Positions 42,382-52,570 of a stretch of 64,000 bases of DNA are shown here, in pieces. Under the pieces are notes generated by a model. It did no database searches and was not told the origin of the DNA. It worked only from the letters and a program-made list of their open reading frames with translations. Within the stretch, counting starts at the first letter, position 1. Every line of letters starts with the position of its first letter. The position numbers and the translations under genes are program-made. This DNA comes from Dasypus novemcinctus (taxonomy: Eukaryota; Chordata; Mammalia; Cingulata; Dasypodidae). Where the stretch lies: positions 26,808,334 to 26,872,333 of the forward strand of contig NC_080702.1 of assembly GCF_030445035.2 (NCBI RefSeq), read 5' to 3'.

Positions 42382-43148
42382 AAAGTACAGGACAGCCATA
42401 TGATCTGGCAATCCCACTACTAGGTATCTATGCAGAAGATCTGAAAGCAGGGACATCAACATTCACCTGTGCACTGATGCCCACAGCCACATTAGTCAAA
42501 CTGCCAAAAGGTGGAAGCTACCCCGGTGTCCATCAGCCAATGAATGGATGAACAAAATGTGGCGCATACATATGATGAAATATTACTCAGCTGTAAGAAG
42601 GATTGAAGTCCTGATGCGTGCCACAATACAGGTGAACCTGGAGGATGTTATGTTGAGTGAAATAAGCCAGACACAGAGGGACAAATATTGTACTAGAATG
42701 ATCTAATACAAACTGAAAACGAGCCAACTCGTGGAGTTACCCTCTACAATATAAGTCACCGGAAGATTAGAATGAGGGTGGAGAACGGGGAGCTGGTGCT
42801 TAATTTGTGCAGAATTTGTGAAAAGGCCGATTGTAAATGTTTGGAAATGGGTAGAGGTGATGGGTGCACACTACCGGAAGGAGCGGCGCTGAGTCACGTG
42901 TGTGGCTGTGGTTGGTGGGAAGTTTAGAATCTGGCATGTCACTAGAAGGAAAGCTAGAGGAGGAAATATGTGCTGTATAGCACGGTGAACCCTGCTATGG
43001 GTCAGTGTGGTCAACAGAATAAATGAGTGTTCTTTCATGAGCTAGAACAAATGCACATCACTCTTACAAGGTGTTAATAATAGGATGGTATATGGGAAAA
43101 AATACACCTAACCCAAACTACGGGTTATCGTCACCAGTAATATTTTAG

Positions 43149-43235
43149 GGTGCAGATGTAGCTCTGGGGTTGCAGGCATGCCTCCTACATTCAAAGTCCT
43201 GGGTTCAATCCCTAGTACCTTGTTTAAAAAAAAAA
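43149..43235 (+). repeat. DAS SINE, short monomer
   Basis: GGTGCAGATGTAGCTCTGG head, GGGTTCAATCCC B box, A tail. TSD AGTAAT(A/G)TTTTAG at 43136-43148 and 43236-43248. Confidence 0.9.
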
Positions 43236-43545
43236 AGTAATGTTTTAGTATTCTTCCATCAATTGTAACAAAGGTACCACACCAATGCTAAGTGTTAGTA
43301 ATAGGGGAGTATAAAGGATATGGTGTTTTTCTTTTTGGAGCAAAGAAAATGTTTTAAAATTGACTGTGGTGATGAAAGCACAGCTTTGATTATACTGAGA
43401 GCCACTGATTGTACACTTTAGATGGATCTTATGGTGTGTGAATAAAATTGATTTTTTTTTAAAGAAATGAGATACTGATACATGGTACAACAGGGATGAA
43501 CCTTGAAAACATGGTATTTAGGGAAAGAAGCCAAACAAAACAGGA

Positions 43546-44800
43546 CACCTCTTGGGAGTTTGTGCTCCCTCGTTGGAGAGAGTTGGACTCAGATGTGACT
43601 TCTCTACACTTGCCTCTCCTGTCCCTTTGATTGAACCTATAGTTGGTGGTGGAGTTGGTATGCATACGTCCAAGAGTCTTGAATCTCTGGCCTGTCCATG
43701 TGCCGGTCGGGCCCTGAATCTCAAAGGAGTTGTAGCGCCTACTCTCCAGTTCATTGGACTCACCCAGGACGACTAACAAGGAGATGAGGAGGGACAACCA
43801 TCACACAAGGAACCAAGAGTCTACAACCGCAAGCAAGAGAATCCCATCCATCAGTCATGAGGGATCCAAGCCCCCTCTTAATCAGAGGGCGAGTGGGCAT
43901 CGCCATCCCAGAATCCTCAGGATTGAGGAATGAAATATGGACTAGCGTGGACTCACTGGTAATCTACTATAGACACATTGTGATTCTAGCAATGGAAGAA
44001 ATACCTCATTGATATGGAGACAATGGCCACTGGAGTTGCTGAAGGCAGGGAGAGGGAAAGAGAGGAGTAACATGGGGGCCTTTCAGGACTTGGAATTGTC
44101 TTGAGTGACACTGTAACGAAAGATACAGGCCATTATATATCCTGCCATAACCTACAGAATTGAGTGGGAGAGGGTGTAAACTACAATGTAAACTAGAATC
44201 TGTGCTTAGTGGCAGTGCTCCAAAATGTGTACATCAATTGCAACAAACGTACCACACTAATGAAAGAAGTTGTTAATGTGGGGAAAGGTGGGAGGTGTGG
44301 GGAGTGGGGCATATGGGAATATATATATACATATATATACACATTTTTTTTAAGATTTTATTTTTTTTATTTCTCCCCCCCTTCCCCCATTGTCTCCTCT
44401 CTGTGTGTTCTTCTATGTCTACTTGTATCATCAGTGGCACCAGGAATCTCTTTTTGGTGCATCATCTTGCTGCGTCAGTTCTCCATGTGTGCAGCACTGT
44501 TCCTGGGCAGGTTGCACTTTATTCGTGCTGGGCGGCTCTCCTTACGGGGCGCACTCCTTGTGCATGGGGCTCCCCTACGTGGGGACACCCCTGCGTGGCA
44601 GGGCACTCCTTGCGCGCATCAGCACTGCACATGGGCCAGCTCCACACGGGTCAAGGAGGCCCAGGGTTTGAACCCTGGACCCCCCATGTGGTAGGTGGGT
44701 GCTCTATCAGTTGAGCCAAATTTGCTTCCCCCTTATATTTTCTTATGTAACATTTTGTGTAACCTAAGTGTCTTTTAAAAATAAATATTTTAAAAATTAA
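43546..44800 (+). mobile_element. Xenarthran-type L1 3' UTR, fullest copy
   Basis: Begins near TTGGGAGTTTGTGCTCCCTC and passes CCAAGCCCCCTCTTAATCAG, GGACTTGGAATTGTCTTGAG and GGGGCATATGGGAATATA. It resumes after the SINE (44731-44800) and ends in an A-rich tail. The longest example of this 3' UTR in the window. Confidence 0.7.
44344..44730 (-). repeat. DAS SINE, long monomer
   Basis: Inverted copy with a slightly shortened tail body, head near 44728. Inserted at the extreme 3' end of the L1 UTR. Confidence 0.92.
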
Positions 44801-46222
44801 AAAAGGAAATGCAGCGAGACAAACACACACAAGGGCGCCCACTGCGTGATTCCACTTAAATGAAGTTTCTAGAATAGGCAGATTCAGATTGGAGGTCACC
44901 AGGGGCTGGGGGACAGGATGAGTGGGGTACGGCATTGTACTTGATGGTTCTGCCCAGCTCACGGCCACACCCCCAGCACTTAGCAAGGCGCGTGGCCCGC
45001 CCTAGGTGTGGAACCCATCTTGGTTGCATGGATGGATAAATAAAATATTAGGGACGCTTTGGGTGCCGAAGAAACCTATCCTAGGAGCTTCCAGGGGGCC
45101 TGGCAGGTGGGCTCGGCGAGAGGGCCCAGGAGAGAGCGCCCTCCAGGGCAGTGGGCTGGGAGGCCAGGAAGGGAGATGGGGCGCAGTGCTGCAGGGTGGG
45201 AGCCCGAGGCTGCAAAGACCAGGATGGGGGAAGACTAGGTTGGAGACGTGGTCAAGAAGGCGGCCTCTGAGAGAAGGCCCTGGGGCTTCATCGTGGAGGG
45301 CGGCAGGAGGCGTGGGGACAGGGTGCCGACTGGGAGAGAGAAAGCAGGGAGGTGAGGAGCCAGGGAAGGCGGCCCTCTCCCCTCAGCGCCTGCAGGTCCC
45401 CGACTGGGTGCCCATCTCTCCCCAGCCCGCCTCTCCCACGGCGGGGGCCTCTCCCCTCTCTCTCACCCCACGTTTCATCGGCCGGCGAACCCCGCCAGCT
45501 CTTCCAGATGACAACTCGGCCCCCTCTCGGCACCCCCCCCCCCCCCCGCCCCAGCGCGCTTCTCAACCCGGCCGCTGAAGGGGTAGCTTTGGAAGGCAGG
45601 TCCTCTCACTCCTGCGCTCCAAGCCGCCAAGCCACTTCCCCCGGGGCCCCTGCAGGGCCCACCTGCCCATTCGCCCCCAGTCCTGTCCAGGATGGGTCCT
45701 CCTCCCACCCTCCCCACCCCAGCCCTCGGGCCTGCGTGCTGCTCTGGGAAAGCACTTTCCCACCTCTGGGCCTTTGCACGGGCCAGGTGCCTCTGCCTAG
45801 CAGCAGACACGAAGAACTCCACACGGGACGTTTTCGTTTCTAAAACAAGTTCCAAAACAGAGCAGGTAGGGCTAATCCTGGTGAGTTAAGCCAGGTGGCC
45901 GGGGAGGCCTGGAGGCTGGCTCGGGTGGGCCTGGGGGAACGTTCTGGAATGGCAACAAGGTCCCTGATTTTGACTGGGGTAGTGGTTGCACAGATGTATA
46001 CAATGCGTGAAAATTTACCGACTTGGACCCTTGAGATTTGGTATGGTATGCCTGGAATTTTTTTTCGAGGTGGCTTAAGGGAAAATGGGGCCCTTTTGGC
46101 TCACCTGTGTGTGGGGCTTACTTGCTCCCTGTTTTGAGTGTCCTAAACCCAGAGCGGATTAGGTAGCGGAGATACAGGACGAACAAGTGCCACATTCCCT
46201 CACCCCTGAGTTACCCTCTAGT
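44801..46222. other. Mixed single-copy and ancient repeat DNA
   Basis: 44820-44950 resembles an old sense L1 end (TGATTCCACTTAAATGAAGT, CACCAGGGGCTGGGGGAC). 45060-45730 is GC-rich with a C15 run at 45533 but has no recognisable exon. 45755-45800 (GGGCCTTTGCACGGGCC) fits the L2 3' region. Confidence 0.45.
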
Positions 46223-46640
46223 TGCTGTGGTTGAATCGTGTTCCCCAAAAAGACAAGTTCCAGCCCTCAGCCCGGGTCCCCGTGAACGGGGCCTTTGGAT
46301 ATAGGGTCTTTGAAGACGCGAGGGCCCTCATCCAAGGACTGGTGTCCTTCTAAGGGGGAAATCTGGACATCGCTACAGCTGGGGGGGTGGGACGAGAGGC
46401 CCCTCGAAGGAGGCAGACACTGGCGGGCTGCGGTCCCGAGGCAAGGAACACGTGGCGCCAACTGAAAACCAAAGCAGCCATCCGTGAAGGCTCCTCCCCC
46501 TGGGTTTTAGAGGAGCGTGGCCCTGCCCACGCTTTGATTTCAGACTTCTGGCTTCCCGGACTGGGCGACAAAAGGATTTCCATGGTTTTAAGGCACCCAG
46601 TTTGTAGTACTTTATTACTGCACCCCAGGGAACTAAGACA
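46223..46640 (+). mobile_element. Solo LTR, MaLR/MLT-like (fossil)
   Basis: TGCTGTGGTTGAATCGTGTT start, CTTTGATTTCAGACTTCTGG, AAGGCACCCAGTTTGTAG and a GGAACTAAGACA end are in MaLR LTR order. Boundaries are approximate and I could not confirm a TSD. No internal region. Confidence 0.6.
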
Positions 46641-46714
46641 CAGAAAATGAACAATTCAACATGTAATAAGTGGTAGTAAATACACTGAAGGGAAATAAAA
46701 CAGGGTAGTTGGAT

Positions 46715-46880
46715 GGTTGCCTTCTAACAAATGGTCAGGCCAGGCAGGCTTCTCTGAGGTGACATCTGAGCAACTCTGACAAGTGAGGTTGTTCTGAATA
46801 CCTAAAGGAAGTGTATCTAGCATGGGAACGTCCAGTGCAAAGGCCCTGAGGTGCGAGGGTGCTTGAAAGAAAGGAGAACG
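46715..46880 (-). repeat. L2 fragment, antisense
   Basis: CAGGCTTCTCTGAGGTGACA and AGTGCAAAGGCCCTGAGGTG are the reverse complement of the LINE2 3' end. Confidence 0.65.
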
Positions 46881-47337
46881 GTGTGAAAGGACACCAGCTG
46901 GATTTCCTGGACTCACCTCCTTCCAGCCCAGCCGCCCCAGCTCAAAGGGAGCCCCTCCTTCTCAGATGATGAGGCAAGACCCAGAGCTGCCGCCCCTCTG
47001 CCCATTTGGGTGAAATGCCTTCTGCGTGTCAATCACGGGGCCAGGGGGGCTGTGGGGGTGCTGATGGCCAGACCCGGAAGTGAGGTGGTGTTACCGCGGA
47101 GCTGTGTGTGCAGCTGAGAGCGGACGTCAGAGGGCAGGCTTCAGGGCAGCAGGGCAGGCCCAGGCAGTGAAGATGAACTCGAGGTGCTTGTGCTTCTCCT
47201 TGTGGCCCAAAGGATGGCCTCATTGTTTGTGGCTATGGGAACTTCCCCCCAAATTTCCCAGAGGTCAGCTCCCAAGCTCGAGGCCTGGCTGGCACCAGGC
47301 GCTCAGGCCATGTGCTCACAACCTGCCTTGCTCTCAG
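46881..47337. other. Unassigned stretch
   Basis: No gene or repeat recognised. Confidence 0.35.
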
Positions 47338-47716
47338 TCCCCCCCCCAACTCCTGCCCCATTGTCTGCTCTGTCCATTCGCTGTGTTCTCCTGTGTCTGC
47401 TTGTATTAAACGGCAGCACTGGGAAACGGCATCCTTTTTTGTTGCGTCATCTTGCTGCGCCAGTTCTCCGTGTGTGTGGTGCCATTCCTGGGCAGGCTGC
47501 ACTTTCTTTCGCGCTGGGCGGCTCTCCTTACGGGGCGCACTCTTTGCGCATGGGGCTTCCCTACGCGGGGGACACCCCTGCGTGGCAGGGCACTCCTTGT
47601 GCGCATCAGCACTGCGCATGGGCCAGCTCCACACGGGTCAGGAGGCCCGGGGTTTGAACCCTGGACCCTCCACATGGCAGACAGATGCTCATTAAGTTGA
47701 GCCACATCCGCTTCCC
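47338..47716 (-). repeat. DAS SINE, long monomer, tail missing
   Basis: Inverted copy, head near 47714, starting directly in the C-rich part of the body without the AAATAAAT tail. Last SINE before a 12-kb SINE-free stretch. Confidence 0.9.
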
Positions 47717-47796
47717 TCACTCCAGCTTCTGGCTCAGCTTTCTTCTGCATTGGATTCAATCTCCATCAAGTATCTTTCATCAATCTCCAACCACAC

Positions 47797-48273
47797 TGTA
47801 GCAGTTTGACATGGGTATGAATTCCAAAAATAGATATTGGATTATGTCTGTAATCTGGTCTGTAGCCGGGCATGATTAAATTATGACTGGGGCTTTGCTT
47901 GGGCCACGTCCCTTGGTGGGTGGGGACTCACAGATAAAAGGCATTGCAAAAGAGCTTGAGAGGATTTTTGATGTTGGAGTTTGATGCTGAAGTCTCAACT
48001 AGAGCCCGGGGGAAAGAGGAGACAGAGCTGTTAGCCTGGTAGTTTACAGCTGACCTTGTGGAGAGAACAGAGGAGGTGAGCCCAGAGGAACCCAGGAAGC
48101 CTGAACCCTCGCAGACGTCAGCAGCCATCCTGCTCCAACACGTGGAAATAGCCTTTGGTGAGGAAGTAACTTACGTTTTATGACCTGATATCTGTAAGCT
48201 CCTACCGCAAATAAATACCCAATATAAAAACCAATTTCTGGTATTTTGCATCAGCATGCCCTTGGCTAATACA
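47797..48273 (+). mobile_element. Solo LTR, ERVL/MaLR-like (fossil), better-preserved copy
   Basis: 477 bp from TGTAGCAGTTTGACATG to TTGGCTAATACA. 5-bp TSD CACAC at 47792-47796 and 48274-48278. AATAAA near 48213. Same family as 29114. Clean ends suggest a later insertion than that copy. No internal region. Confidence 0.78.
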
Positions 48274-48278
48274 CACAC

Positions 48279-48959
48279 CTTCCACTTGCCTGGCTTCAGG
48301 ATGAGGGCAATGAGAGGCTCTCTTGCCCAAGGTCCCTGCTGCTCGCTGGCTCTGTCGGCCCCACCGTCGGTCACTTCCTTGCTCCTGAACCAGTTATTGT
48401 GGCCAGGCCATGGGGCCTGTGCTGGAGTCAGGCAGTGGGGATTCACTATATGAACTACACAGACTGAGAAGGCAAGAGGGGTGGTTCCGAAAGCTCTGTG
48501 GTCAGCACTGCGGAGAGGGTGGGAGGCAGGAGGCAATGGTTGAAAGCGGCAGGGGGAGGGGGGGGGAGTTCATGGCGTCATCAGGAGAGTGGGGCCTCAT
48601 GTGGGAGACCTCTGTGAAGAGGAGGAAAGCGCTGAATGGAGAGGTTGCTCATGAGGACACCAAGGTGCTGAGAACGACAGAGCTGGCCAAGAGGGGAGAA
48701 TGGCAAGAGGGGACAGACCTCAATCTTCAATCAGTGAGCAAGAGGGGGTAACAAGAGAAGGGGGCACAGTCAGATGATGGGGAAGGGCCGGTTAAGGCAA
48801 GAAGGTGAGAGAATGGCTGCGCTTACTTGGGCTTGTTAACCAGAGAGTAAAGGAAAGCAGTGGCGGGAGGCGGGATCAGGGTAGATGCAGGGACGAGAGA
48901 GGACAGATGGCATCTTGGAGCTTCCACCTTTCATGGTGATCAAGGAGGTAACAAGAACA
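48279..48959. other. Unassigned purine-rich stretch
   Basis: G-rich (GGGGGAGGGGGGGG near 48555) with no recognisable gene or repeat. Confidence 0.35.
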
Positions 48960-49322
48960 AGGTTTGTTTTTTCTTTTTTGTAGTGAAAATGCTCTAATTG
49001 TGATTGAAGTGATGAATACACAACGCTGTGACTATACCAAATGTCATTAATTGTACACTTCAGATAAAAGTGTATGGTTTATGGACCAAAAAAAAAAATG
49101 GGGAGGGTTAGGGGAAAATACACCAAATATAAGATATGGACTATAGTAATACCTGGATGATGCTCTTTCATATTTGTTACAAATGTTTCACAAGGTAAGG
49201 TATTGGTGGTGGGGTGAGGCATGGGAGGTCTGTATGTTATGCATGATTGTTTTTTAAGTTCACAGCTTTTACTATATTATGTATGTTTACGTATAAATGC
49301 TATAATCCAATACATTAAAAAG
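48960..49322 (+). mobile_element. L1 3' UTR end with terminal module
   Basis: GTGATTGAAGTGATGAATACAC, then poly(A), then the module GGGAGGGTTAGGGGAAAATA...AAGTTCACAGCTTTTACTAT. The order, an L1-type end followed by the module, repeats that seen at 21490-22320. Confidence 0.7.
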
Positions 49323-50530
49323 GCATGATGGCTACAAGTAGATGGTCAGGTTGGGATGAAAACAGGGGATCCAGCAGCCCCCATGAGTGGGGGTGGGCCC
49401 AGAAAGTTCTGGTTTCCTTGTCACCTCAACTCCTGCGCAGGAGATCTTCTCACTAAAGAAGGGTGGATGGGGAATGAGTCCAACGGGGAACAAGCAAAAT
49501 CACCCTCATTTCTCAAGCATCTACGCCACACCCAGCACTCAAAGCAAACCCTTGTGGTCGAATAAACCCCCAATCATTCCTGAGCTCCTTAAAGGAGGGT
49601 TTTCATTTGAGCCAAAGCTTGTGCTTGTAATCACAGCCCTACCTGCTTCCTACTGTGCCTGGTGCCTCTTCCATAGGGGCTGCCTCAGGGGAGTGAAATC
49701 CCCAAAATCAAGTCCTTGAGAAACGTAACCTCGGGTCCCTCCCAAGAAAGGCCTCTGGACTTGGGAGTCAGAAAACCAAACTGTCCCTGTTCTGCCACTT
49801 GGTAGCGCTGTTAGCTTAGACAAGCCATCCGCCTCGCGCCATCTCAGAGACTTGGTTCCCGCAGGTGTCACACTTGGCTCATCTCCCGCGATGGAGCCTC
49901 AAATCCAAGCATGTATGTCAAAGCCTGTTATCGCCATTATCAACACAGTGACCGTGAACCATTTAAACGTGAATCGATTTTGTCTGAATCCATCTCCTTT
50001 TAATTTTACCAAACCCTTCTTGATTCTCAAGCTGTGTTTCTGTAAGAAAAATCTCCAAGAGTAATAGCAAATGAAGAAAAACCAAGACGCAGAATAATGT
50101 GTGTATCATCTACGTGAAAACCAGGAAAAACACAACTCCACATCTCCGGAAGTAAAACGTCTCCGTAGAAATACACAAAACGTTTTGCTGTGGGGGGGGC
50201 GGGGAGGGCAGACTTGAGTGTTCCGGGGGAGACTGACTTTGTTCTCGCCTATTGCTTTGTACGTTAGACATTTTACAGCATACGAACGTCTCTGTTTCAA
50301 AATCCTTGGTACAATTTAAATTAAAAAAAAAAAAAAAAAAAGCAGTAGGTCCAGCATGCATCCATTTTTGTAACCGTATTTTGCCACGGTGCCTTAATAT
50401 TAAATAGCTACCATTTCGGGGCCTTTGCTTTGCACAACTATGCCAAGTGCCTTTTTTTTTTTTTCCAGTACTCATCATTTCGTAGATAAGGGAGGTGCTT
50501 TACCCTTGGCCGTACAGGGCTGATACGGAA
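49323..50530. other. Single-copy flank of the CpG island
   Basis: Contains a MIR-like element on plus at about 49755-49850 (GGAGTCAGAAAACCAAACTG ... TTCTGCCACTTGG) and an A18 run at 50323. No exon recognised. Confidence 0.45.
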
Positions 50531-50702
50531 TGCTGCACCTTTACCCTCAGCGCACCGTCCCTACAGTTTCGCCCGGAAGACACGTTAGTCGGCCTCCTTC
50601 AGGAAGGCAATGTTCCCAACAACGCCTTGCTCCTTACTCGGAATCCCGGCACCGGGTGACCCTGTCAACCCGCCTAGCGACGACGCGTCGTGAGCGCCCA
50701 CC

Positions 50703-51236
50703 TCACGGTGCCCCAAGGGAGAGCGGGACGTATACAGATGGCACATCACGGTTCTCACGAGGCGGAACCAGGCCTGGAGGGAGAAGGCACCCGGTCACCG
50801 GCTGTACTTGGGAGCCCGAGTTCCACCCCGGCTCCCCACCGCACGGGCCGCGAACCCTCGGACGGTATCGTTCCCTTCCCTGGACCTCGGTGTCTCCGGC
50901 GGGGCTGGACGATGCCGACCGGCTCGGCTCTGCCCTTCGGAGGCTCCAGGCCCGGGAAGCCGGTCCTGGCGCTGCACCGGGAAAGGCCCAAGGGACCCAC
51001 CCACGAGGGCCTCGGCCCGGCCGTTTCTCGCACACGCACTTCGGGACGGCTCGACCACTCGCGGGAGATGCGGGGCGCAGAAAGGAAGCCGGCGGCGCCG
51101 TCTCGTCAGCACAACGAGCCTCCGGAAGGGAGCTCCAGTCACTACACGCCGCTCGCGCGCGCCAGCGTCTCGCGGCGGTTTCCGCCAACGTCCTCATGGC
51201 AACGGACGGCAAAATGGCGGCCGCGCAGGCGCGCAA
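50703..51236 (-). other. Minus-strand open frame at the promoter, possibly coding
   Basis: A frame with an internal ATG at about 51196 (MRTLAETAARRWRARAACSDW) lies just left of the E-box cluster. It could be exon 1 of a divergent gene, but I recognise no protein and GC-rich DNA gives chance frames. Confidence 0.15.
51211..51234 (+). promoter_or_regulatory. YY1-type and NRF1-type sites
   Basis: AAAATGGCGGC (51211-51221) matches the YY1 promoter motif and CCGCGCAGGCGCGC (51221-51234) matches the NRF1 palindrome closely. They sit next to CATGGCAAC. Confidence 0.5.
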
Positions 51237-51276
51237 ACGCGCTTCCGCCGACAGGCTCCGACCCTTGCCCCCGCAT

Positions 51277-51627
51277 CACGTGGTAACGGCCGCTTTCAAA
51301 AAAAATAGAGACCCGCCATTGAAACCAGAGCGGCGACCTGGTCACGTGACATAAGCCCACCAATGGGAAAGCGGGAGACGCAAAAATGCTCGTCGCGTGG
51401 GCAGCCGGCCCTTAAACTCCGTCCCCCGTCACGTGACCCATCGACGACGTCGCACGGGGAGCGGAACGTCCCGGCGCCACGTGACCAGGCCCGTCACACG
51501 CGCCCGCCCCCGTCACGTGACCAGACCCCGCCCCCTTACCCTCCGTCGCCCCGCCCTCCCGCCCAGGCCCGGCCTGTGTCGAGCGGCGGCGCGGCGGCGA
51601 GGGGGCGGGGCCGCGGCCGGTCACGTG
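51277..51627. promoter_or_regulatory. Cluster of six CACGTG E-boxes, three perfect CLEAR sites
   Basis: CACGTG starts at 51277, 51343, 51430, 51478, 51514 and 51622. The contexts at 51341-51350, 51428-51437 and 51512-51521 are exactly GTCACGTGAC, the CLEAR consensus bound by TFEB/TFE3/MITF. The other three vary at the flanks. USF, MYC/MAX and CLOCK factors can also bind this core. Confidence 0.75.
51360..51364 (+). promoter_or_regulatory. CCAAT box (NF-Y)
   Basis: CACCAATGGG, a good NF-Y context, between the first two perfect E-box palindromes and about 300 bp upstream of the likely start. Confidence 0.5.
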
Positions 51628-51659
51628 TCGGCGCACTCCCCGGCGCGCGCGCCCGCCCG

Positions 51660-51818
51660 CTCGCCCCCGGCCCGGCTCCTCCTCCTCCGCTCGCCATTGC
51701 AGTTGGGACTCGGCAGCCCGGCACGCACCGCGTGGCTTTTTTTTTGGGGGGGGAGGAAGACCCCAGCGGGCTGTGGCAGGCGGGCGGCGGTCGGAGGGGA
51801 GAAGGGGACGCCGACGAG
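51660..51818 (+). other. Probable non-coding first exon
   Basis: GC-rich sequence without ATG ends at GACGAG followed by GTAAGC (donor GT at 51819-51820), a strong splice donor. The start of transcription is not defined; around 51660-51720 is a guess from the GC-box/E-box layout. The gene product is unknown because no coding exon is recognised to the right. Confidence 0.45.
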
Positions 51819-52042
51819 GTAAGCGCCGAGGCGGCGGCGGCGGCGGCCGGGCCCGCGCCCGCCCCTCCCCCGCCCGCCCCCTCAAAGCGCGGGGCCCGGC
51901 CCCGGGGGGGGCGGGGAGGGGGGGGGGTACCCGGCCTGCGGCGCCCCGCGCCCTCGGCCTCGGCCCGGGCCCTCGGCCCCCCGGCGGCCCGCCGCCCGCG
52001 CTCCCGCGCTCGGCCGTTACTCGCCCCCATTGTGCCGAGGAG

Positions 52043-52055
52043 ACAAGATGGCGGC
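52043..52055 (+). promoter_or_regulatory. YY1-type site downstream of the first donor
   Basis: ACAAGATGGCGGC, a strong YY1 motif of the kind found just downstream of start sites. It may mark an alternative first exon. Confidence 0.4.
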
Positions 52056-52570
52056 GGCGGCGAGGGCCCGGTGCCGGGCTTTGTCTGTTGCGGCGCCCGG
52101 CGCGCACGCGCGCACGTGCGGGGCGCACACACCCCCCTCGGGCCCCGCGCGCGCCGCCCGCCGCCCCCCGCCGCGCCCCCTCCTCCGCTTTGTCCCCTGC
52201 CCGCCGCGGGGGCCGGCGGGAGGCGGGGGGGCGGGGAGGCCCCAGCTCCCCGAGGCGGGAAACGGCGCCGCCTTTGTCCTCCGTGGGCGCGAGGAGGCCG
52301 ACCCCCTCCCGGGAGCCCCCCCATCCCCACGCGCGGCCTTTGTCGCGCCCTGGGCCTTGCAGAGCGGGGACCGAGACTCGAAGCGTCCCCCTTTTTTTTT
52401 TTTTTTGAGTCGAAGGGTCTCTGGCTTACGCCCCCCGCCGCCGGGGGATCCGGTGAGATATTTGGGGTGCACTCGGAACCGGCGAGATGGCCTCCAAGCT
52501 TGGGACGCAGACTTCGGGGGGATTGAATGCCGTCGGCTTGTATTTCCTCGCGTAGGGGGCTGATTCAGAT

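Larger units (their letters stand above)
41840..43545 (+). mobile_element. L1 3' end, sense, split by two SINEs
   Basis: ATGTTCATCGTAGCATTTGT (41910), TGGCAATCCCACTACTAGG (42405), AATGGATGAACAAAATGTGG and GTTTGGAAATGGGTAGAGG follow sense L1 order to about 43545. The stretch before it (41643-41839) is unassigned. Confidence 0.8.
50531..52570 (+). promoter_or_regulatory. CpG island promoter
   Basis: Two kilobases of very GC-rich, CpG-dense, repeat-free DNA in an otherwise AT-rich, SINE-filled window. It holds E-box, CCAAT, YY1-, NRF1- and GC-box-type sites, typical of a TATA-less housekeeping promoter. Long open frames across it in several frames on both strands reflect lack of stop codons in GC-rich DNA. 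Direction is inferred from the donor at 51819. Confidence 0.85.

Noticed and set aside
45533-45566. A second CpG-island promoter
   Set aside because: The area is GC-rich with a C run but CpG-poor compared with 50.5-52.6 kb, and no start-site motifs or donor are evident.
50530-51354. A 274-codon plus-strand open frame and the 387-codon frame at 51363-52526
   Set aside because: Open only because GC-rich DNA lacks stop codons. They run through promoter motifs and the splice donor, and other frames on both strands are equally open.
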